From the NCBI GenBank assembly GCA_003024785.1, contig PUQB01000369.1:151740-215739 (forward strand): DNA of 64,000 bases, given 5' to 3'. Made by a program: the position numbers and the translations under genes. Each line of letters begins with the position of its first letter. The first letter of the stretch is position 1. This stretch comes from Selaginella tamariscina (taxonomy: Eukaryota; Streptophyta; Lycopodiopsida; Selaginellales; Selaginellaceae). Of the stretch, positions 58,422 to 64,000 are shown in pieces. The notes below the pieces were generated by a model. The model saw only the letters and a list, made by a program, of their open reading frames with translations. It was not told where the DNA came from and ran no database searches.

Positions 58422-59052
58422 ATCAATGCATATTAACAAATAGTATACAACACTAGTTTATATATATGCTTATATATTCATATGGGTTATATATCTATAT
58501 ACACACATATATATGTGTGTGTTTATCTGTATAATTTTATTTATTTATTAGTTTTATCTCTCGCACACACACGCACACTCCTGTGTATGTATATGTGTGT
58601 GTGTGTGTGTTTGTTTATCTGTATGATTTTATTTGTTTCGCTCACACACGCATACACACAATATACATATACACATATATATATACCTATATACATATAT
58701 ACATACATACAACACTAGTTTATATATATGCTTATATATTCACAGACTCTCTCTCTTTCTCTATAGATTATATATCTATATACACACATATATATGTGTG
58801 TGTTTATCTGTATAATTTTATTTATTTATTAGTTTTATCTTTCGCACACACACGCACACTCCTGTGTATATATATGTGTGTGTGTGTTTGTTTATCTGTA
58901 TGATTTTATTTGTTTCGCTCACACGCATACACACGATATACATATACACACATATATATACCTATGTACACACATATATTAGGTGTACCAGTACTGTATA
59001 ATTTTATTTATTTATCTATCTCTTGCACACACACGTACACTCCTATACATAC

Positions 59053-59083
<31 letters not shown>

Positions 59084-59125
59084 CACACACACATATATAT
59101 ATGTGTGTGTTTTTATCTCGCTAAC
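57936..59125. repeat. CA/TG and TA microsatellite block with longer tandem units
   Basis: Long (CA)n runs (58235-58280, 58370-58405) and (TA)n runs lie within larger units that repeat: GTTTTATCTCTCGCACACAC plus TTGTTTATCTGTATGATTTT recur near 58005, 58550 and 58835, and TTTTTTTTATTGATCTATCT recurs at 58195 and 58325. Reading frames here encode only Tyr/Ile/Thr/His runs and are not genes. Confidence 0.9.
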
Positions 59126-59133
59126 CCTCGAGC

Positions 59134-60620
59134 GGCGGGATTAATCCCGCCGCCGAGGCCCTTCACGCAGGCTATGGGCGGCGGGATTAATCCCGCCGCT
59201 CTACGACAAACCGAAGAGCGGCGGGATTAATCCCGCCGCCCATGGCCTGCGTGAGGGGCCTCGGCGGCGGGATTAATCCCGCCGCTCACCCATGCCCTGC
59301 GCGGAATGCGGCGGGATTTATCTCGCCGGCAATGGCCTGTGTGAAGGTTCTAATGGGCGGGATTAATCCCGCCGGATTCCGCGCAGGGCATTTACAGGGG
59401 ATGGGCGGCGGGATTAATCCCGCCGCTCGAGGCTCCGAGCCTGCATGGATCCTGCACGGAAGGCTAACCGCCTGCATGACATGTTGCGCGTAAGCGGCGG
59501 GATTAATCCCGCCGCCCAGGGAATTCACGCAGGACATGAACGGCGGGATTAATCCGGCCCCACGCTCTTCGCGGAGGGCGGCGGGATTAATCCCGCCGCT
59601 CAGGCACTTCCGCAGGATATAAGCGGCGGGATTAATCCCGCCCCCACCCATCCCTGTTCAAAAATGCCGCAGCCAATATATATGTGTGAGCGCATGATTT
59701 ACGAGAGGGCGGCGGGATTAGCCTCCGAACCTTCATTACCCGGTGGCGAGATTAATCTCCGAACCTTCATTACCCCATTGGTATGTTGAATCAATCCCGA
59801 CTAACTCTGTCTGAGACGGAGAAGGTTTACAAAATACCAATGGAGGGAACTGAGAAGGGTGGTGGGATTAATTTCACCATCCCTTACATGGTGGGCGGGA
59901 TTAATCCCGCCGCGTACGCATGCCCTGCGCGGAATCGGGCGGGATTTATCCCGCCGCCATTGGCCTGCCTGAAGGGCCTAGGCGGCGGGATTAATCCCGC
60001 AAGATTTCGCACAGGGCATTGGCGTTCGGCGGGATTAATCCCGCCGACTAAGGCCCGAGTGAAGGGCCTGGGAGGCGGGATTAATCCCGCCGACGCCAAT
60101 TCCCTGCGCGGAATCGGGCGGGATTATCCCGCCGCCATTGGCCTGCCTGAAGTGCCTAGGCGGCGGGATTAATCCCGCCCGATTCCGCGCAGGGAATTGG
60201 CGTCCGGCGGGATTAATCCCGCCGCATAGGGACCGAGTGAAGGCCCTGGGCGGCGGGATTAATCCCGCCGAGTCTTCAATGCCTGTTGGAGGAATGAATC
60301 CCGCCACCCTTCCTTTTTCTCCATTGGTGAGTCGGACCAATCCCAAACGTTTCTGTCTGAGACGTAGAAGGTTTTCAACATACCAATGGAGAGAATTGGG
60401 AAGGGTGGGAAATTCATTTAACCATCACTTACATGGTGGGCGAGATTAATCCCGCCTCCTTTCTGGAGTCACTGAAGGGGTGTGAGAAATAAATCCTGCC
60501 CAGTTCTCTCTGAGACCGAGAAGGGTGGCAAGATTAATTCCGCACTCCCGTTCAAGGCCTCCAGAAAGGTGGCGAGATTAATCCCGCCCACTCTTTCAGG
60601 AGGCATTGAAGGGGTGGCGA
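59134..60620. repeat. Palindrome array 2
   Basis: GGCGGGATTAATCCCGCC is perfect at 59134, 59180, 59220, 59266, 59356, 59407, 59496, 59580, 59625, 59894, 60028, 60074, 60162, 60206 and 60252. Degenerate copies are at about 59310, 59542, 59710, 59938, 59984, 60117, 60437, 60569 and 60605. The spacers differ from those of array 1: GAGGCCCTTCACGCAGGC and inverse, and ATTCCGCGCAGGGAATT types, themselves partly palindromic. A 130-bp segment is duplicated (about 59765-59895 and 60310-60440). The array ends about 350 bp before the ParB-methyltransferase start. Confidence 0.95.
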
Positions 60621-60739
60621 GATTAATTTTCCATGTGAATATATATGTGTATTAGTATATATAAGTTGCATATCTCATTTTATTTACTTTTATCATCTTA
60701 TCATAATATTTCGAGTAAAAGCTAGGAATCTATGTAAAA

Positions 60740-60822
60740 CTGTCCAGAGCTCACATTTGTGGTGGTTCTAAAACGAAATGTTATCTTTCTTTTGCACTAA
60801 CACAAATGTGAGCTTCGGACAG
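60740..60822. other. Long hairpin between array 2 and ParB-methyltransferase gene
   Basis: The arms 60740-60761 (CTGTCCAGAGCTCACATTTG and two more) and 60801-60822 pair at 20 of 22 positions around a 39-nt loop. The arm length and loop are like a microRNA precursor or a small foldback element. There is no flanking duplication. Confidence 0.65.
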
Positions 60823-60884
60823 TTAATTACGTCTACTTCTCTCTGTGTATTATTTTTGTATATTCGGGTTTATACAAGTGTGTG

Positions 60885-60968
60885 TGCGTTTTTATATAAT
60901 TTATATTTATAGTGTATTATTTTGCAGAAGGACGATTTGATCAAACAAGGAGATCGAGTCATTAGTAT
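60885..60968 (+). promoter_or_regulatory. Candidate promoter/leader of ParB-methyltransferase gene
   Basis: TTTTTATATAATTTATATTT at about 60889 could be a TATA region. TATTTTGCAG at about 60919-60928 looks like a splice acceptor, so the ATG at 60969 may lie in a second exon. Confidence 0.35.
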
Positions 60969-62350
60969 GGAGTCGTCGTCAAATTCTGGGTAAGAATTAA
61001 AATAAAATCTGTTATACTCGGATACTTGAACTAATCATTTTTGTATTCAGATGTGGAATTGAGTGACATTAAAGACAAGAGCAGGAGAAGAGATGGGCAG
61101 GGGGATTCTGGAATCAACTTGGCCATATTTTAAGATAAATGGGAAGCGCATTGGAGCAACCATGGTTGCTGTCAAATTAACCTCTGTCACATCTCATGGA
61201 CAAGCAAAACAATGGAAAGTAGATTCGCTAGTCAAGCACCCGAAAGCAGGCTGCGAACCCAGATTGGACGATGCTCGACAGATATGCCTTGTTCCATCCA
61301 ATGTCACGTTCTCGGATCCAGAGGTCGTCAGTTACAACATTAATCTCGGGTGGTTTTGTCGACTTGTGGATAATGACGTTCACGTGTTCACTAATGATGT
61401 TGACCTTGGAGTTCTTCTTCAACTCAACGAAAGCCCATCTATGGAGGGGATCCATCTGGATGTTACTTCATCGATCGAGTAGGTGTATTGTCAGGAGATA
61501 TTGCTTCACAATACAGAAAATCAGCAAGTGGAGCAATCTTCCCTCTTCACATTGAAGAAGAACACAGCGACATCATAAGGAGATTGAGAGGGTGGCTCGG
61601 TCTCAGGTTCTCTACAGATCACGTTCAATTTGCTTAGGAAGCTTGGGAGCTGGAAGAGTGTGCCGAGAACACTAGAACAGCTGCAGTCGGGGATCACACA
61701 TGTTGATTCGGATCGCAAAAGAAAATCATCAATCGTTTTGTCAGCTGCACCTGTGGCATCTCATGCTGCAATAAGTCACAAGGAAATGATGTTGGATGAT
61801 AAGATTTATCCTTGTAGGGTTAAATATTGCAGCGTCAACCCAAACTTCAATTACAGGCCACTCAACCAGGAACGTGTAGCTGAGCTCATGGAGAAGATGA
61901 AGGACGACAATTTTATACCGTTCCACATAATGCTGTTTTGTGTCCATACTATGAAAGAAGAAGGGTGCTGACAAAGTCTGGATCACAACACCAGAACAAC
62001 TCATGAAGATTCAGACGGAGAATAAAAGATCTATCAAGTACTACATCATTAGTGGCCAGCACACAATAACGGCAGCCCAACGACTTCTCGATGAACACAA
62101 CAAAGGAACGATGGCAACAAAACTTTCCGAGCATACCCGTGAGAAGCTGACAAAAAGATCGGCGTTTTTAGCTAAGCCGAATCTCACAATCGAGCAGTAC
62201 CATAAGTTATCGGCGGAATGGGACGCTGCCGACACCAACCACTACAACAGCAAAATATGGGAGAAGTTTAAACACACGCGAGCCGTGTGGGAATCTCTTC
62301 AGCGACCACAAAGAGCTACCGCAGGGAATACACAATCTGCGGAATACCGG

Positions 62351-62411
62351 GTAAGCAAATTGTTTGGGCGGGATTTATCTCGCCGGTATATTAATCTGTC
62401 TTTTTCCTCAG
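62351..62411 (+). other. 61-bp intron containing a degenerate palindrome copy
   Basis: Donor CCGG|GTAAGC and acceptor TTCCTCAG|AGAG join AEYR to RVEEIAAVDF in frame. Inside, at 62367-62384, is GGCGGGATTTATCTCGCC, two changes from the array palindrome and identical to the variant at 59310. Confidence 0.75.
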
Positions 62412-63254
62412 AGAGTTGAAGAAATTGCAGCAGTTGATTTTGCCCAGGTGGGCGGGAAGGAAACATCATTTCTGATGATGTTGATTTCTTGCCCCGAAGA
62501 TAGGATCTTTGCCAAATGGTTGGGGATTATGGAATCCTTTTCAAAAGGAACACTGAAGAAGAAGCAGACAAGTGAAGGGGAGCCCTCAGAAAAGTCTGCA
62601 AAGAAACCCAGTAAGACGCCGAAGGCTAAGTCTGTTCAATCTACAAAGGATGTAGACAACGATTTCAAGCTCACATGGTTGAAGCCTTTAAATGGAACAA
62701 CGATGGAGGAGATGGAAGTCTTGGCTGATTTGGTGATCGATGGCAAACTACAAATTAATAACAGCAGCCCAACCTCTCCTTTTCATCTCAAGGCAATGGA
62801 GTTGAAGACGGTCAGGCATTTCAAGGAGTGGTTGGGAATACACTGCCACAAACTGGGTTGGACCTCGACTTCAACATATGAAGAGGTAGCAAATATTTGC
62901 ATGTGACGAACGATGATATGCTTGTCGAATGGGTGAACCAATCGGAAGATCTAGGCAAGAATCTATTGCACGCCAACGCCAAAAAGGAGAACATTGGGAT
63001 GACGCCTTCTCTTATGGCAGTCCTTCAGCAGCGGAGAACCGAATTGAACCTTATAAAGGAGGATGCTACGAATCACGACAAGCCCTACAGATGTTTGTTG
63101 TTAGATTCGGAGACTTTATGGGGTAACATCACTGCTTGTAGGAAACCGTTTCAATTGTTCGTGATGGATCGGCGGGTGTCAAAAAATCTTTCGACAGATA
63201 GGGCACTAGAGGATCTGGTGGAGAAACTTAGCCGTGCAAGCATATACATAGAAG

Positions 63255-63307
63255 GTATTTATTATTGAATTCATGCTTGCGCTCTTCACTGATACCTACT
63301 TTTTCAG
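63255..63307 (+). other. 53-bp intron in methyltransferase-like part
   Basis: Donor GAAG|GTATTT and acceptor TTTTTCAG|GTATTT join IYIEG to IYFLILAHV in frame. The partial copy has an intron at the same position (about 18657-18709, minus strand). Confidence 0.75.
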
Positions 63308-64000
63308 GTATTTATTTCTTGATTCTTGCTCATGTCACCGATACTTTTGCCTTCGCCTTCGCCAAGAAGAATAGACATCGTTGGACAGGATTTTATATGA
63401 ACGATGCTAATCCCAAGTGCATTGATACTGTTGTTCACTTGGTTGTTAGGAATGCGCCAAACAATTTCAAGCTTCCAAATGACTGGCCAGGCATCTGTTT
63501 GCACTCCAACGGCCCTGAACCTCCATCCGATACACCGATAGGTATGAGTGACGTATTCGGCAATGTACGTTATCCAAACATTACAAGTCAAGCGGCACGG
63601 AGCATCGTCAACTTGATCAGGGGTCCTCACAGTGATGCGTGGGTTTTTGACTACTGCACTAGGGGGTCCGTCTTGAAGGAGTGTTACCTTCGGCATACAT
63701 GTGTGTTTGCCGTTGAGAAGGATAAGACCATGGTTGAGGACCTGAACAAGTGGATAGATTGGGTCTCAACTGAGTACCCCAACGATCCATAAAGGCGTAT
63801 TTGAGAAAGTTCCCTCCAGATAAGTGCGATAGCTCTGAAGGTGAATCTGGTTCAATCTCGGAGTCTGAGAACGAACATCAATCAGATATTAGACCGGAAG
63901 TTATCTCGAGGAGTACAGAACATTCGCACACTCCAGGACCCATGGAAACATCAATAGAAGATGCAGAAGATCTTGAACCATCTCACAAAGCGCTTAGACC

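Larger units (their letters stand above)
51222..64000. mobile_element. Element X: putative DNA transposon with divergent genes and palindrome arrays
   Basis: Left end at 51222; right end outside the window. Order: end repeat, AT-rich 51243-51716 (no gene), transposase-like gene on the minus strand, short spacer, palindrome array 1, AT-rich middle, microsatellites, palindrome array 2, hairpin, ParB-methyltransferase gene on the plus strand. The partial copy at 15062-19192 suggests a phosphatase gene follows. Its insertion next to a repeated module and the presence of a second copy support mobility. Transposon status is inference; I know no named element with this set. Confidence 0.55.
60969..64000 (+). 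pseudogene. ParB/sulfiredoxin-like plus DNA-methyltransferase-like protein (frameshifted, runs off window)
   Basis: Start ATG 60969 (MESSSNSG) with a likely intron 60990-61050. N-terminal part: KRIGATMVAVKLTSVTSHG and an acidic region. ParB-like domain at about 61800-62110: NYRPLNQERVAELMEKMKDD, then YIISGQHTITAAQRLLDE; the GQH-x-AA motif is the family mark (usually GQHR). Middle: a Lys-rich linker (KKPSKTPKAK). Methyltransferase-like part at about 63060-63750: LLLDSETLWGN in place of motif IV, FLILAHVTDTFAFAFAKKN, then WVFDYCTRGSVLKECYL and VFAVEKDK (motif I with glycine). An acidic Ser-rich tail follows. ParB-fold domains joined to methyltransferases are known from phage and mobile elements; target and activity here are unknown. 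Frame changes near 61480, 61630, 61968, 62888 and 63775. Confidence 0.6.

Noticed and set aside
57881..59230. Open frames rich in Tyr, Ile, Thr and His
   Set aside because: Pure microsatellite translation (TATA and CACA runs) on both strands.
54988..60449. Several open frames repeating GGINPA or AGLIPP in the palindrome arrays
   Set aside because: They arise because the palindrome lacks stops in some frames; they run on both strands and follow the repeat period, so they are not proteins.
54991..60620. CRISPR-like array
   Set aside because: The repeats are perfect palindromes with variable, partly inverted spacers of 20-120 bp, in a plant nuclear context with no cas genes.

Overview
The window looks like repeat-rich nuclear DNA of a land plant. 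It carries plant-type gene fragments (a SERK-type receptor kinase, a B3 DNA-binding domain gene, an FCP1/SCP-type phosphatase), plant-style LTR retrotransposons with initiator-tRNA-Met primer sites, telo-box-like TAGGGTTT motifs, AT-rich spacers and TA/CA microsatellites. A non-seed plant (fern, lycophyte or bryophyte) is my guess only. I see no intact host gene, no rRNA or tRNA gene and no CRISPR array.

Layout. From 709 to 24260 there is one old Ty3-type element (here 'outer Ty3', copy 1) broken up by later insertions: a 7.3-kb non-coding LTR element (1002-8319, TSD ATACA), a small reversed Ty3 element (8906-12553, TSD TTGAT), a solo LTR (13838-14445), a 7-kb complex of a transposon fragment plus a duplicated B3 module (about 15055-22060), and another solo LTR (23419-23880, TSD GCAGG). 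From 24261 to 32336 there is a duplicated flanking module holding a second B3 pseudogene and a three-exon SERK fragment. From 32337 to 47062 there is outer Ty3 copy 2, chimeric, and interrupted by a solo LTR that itself contains a second full-length copy of the non-coding LTR element (36381-43602, TSD GGTCT). From 47063 to 51210 there is a third copy of the B3 module.

The most unusual part is 51222-64000, here called element X. On the minus strand (54836 to 51717) it encodes a large transposase-like protein with a VGHTHEDIDAFFS motif. On the plus strand, from 60969, it encodes a protein with a ParB/sulfiredoxin-like domain followed by a DNA-methyltransferase-like domain. Between these divergent genes lie two arrays that together hold about 23 perfect copies of the 18-bp palindrome GGCGGGATTAATCCCGCC plus many degenerate copies. 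A degenerate copy also sits inside an intron of the ParB-methyltransferase gene. A 21-bp end sequence at 51222 is repeated at 15062, where a second, partial copy of the element carries the methyltransferase end followed by an FCP1-like phosphatase gene. My working model is a DNA transposon with a transposase, a palindrome-binding or palindrome-modifying protein and possibly a phosphatase. Every copy seen here has frameshifts, so the genes in this window are decaying or contain sequencing indels.
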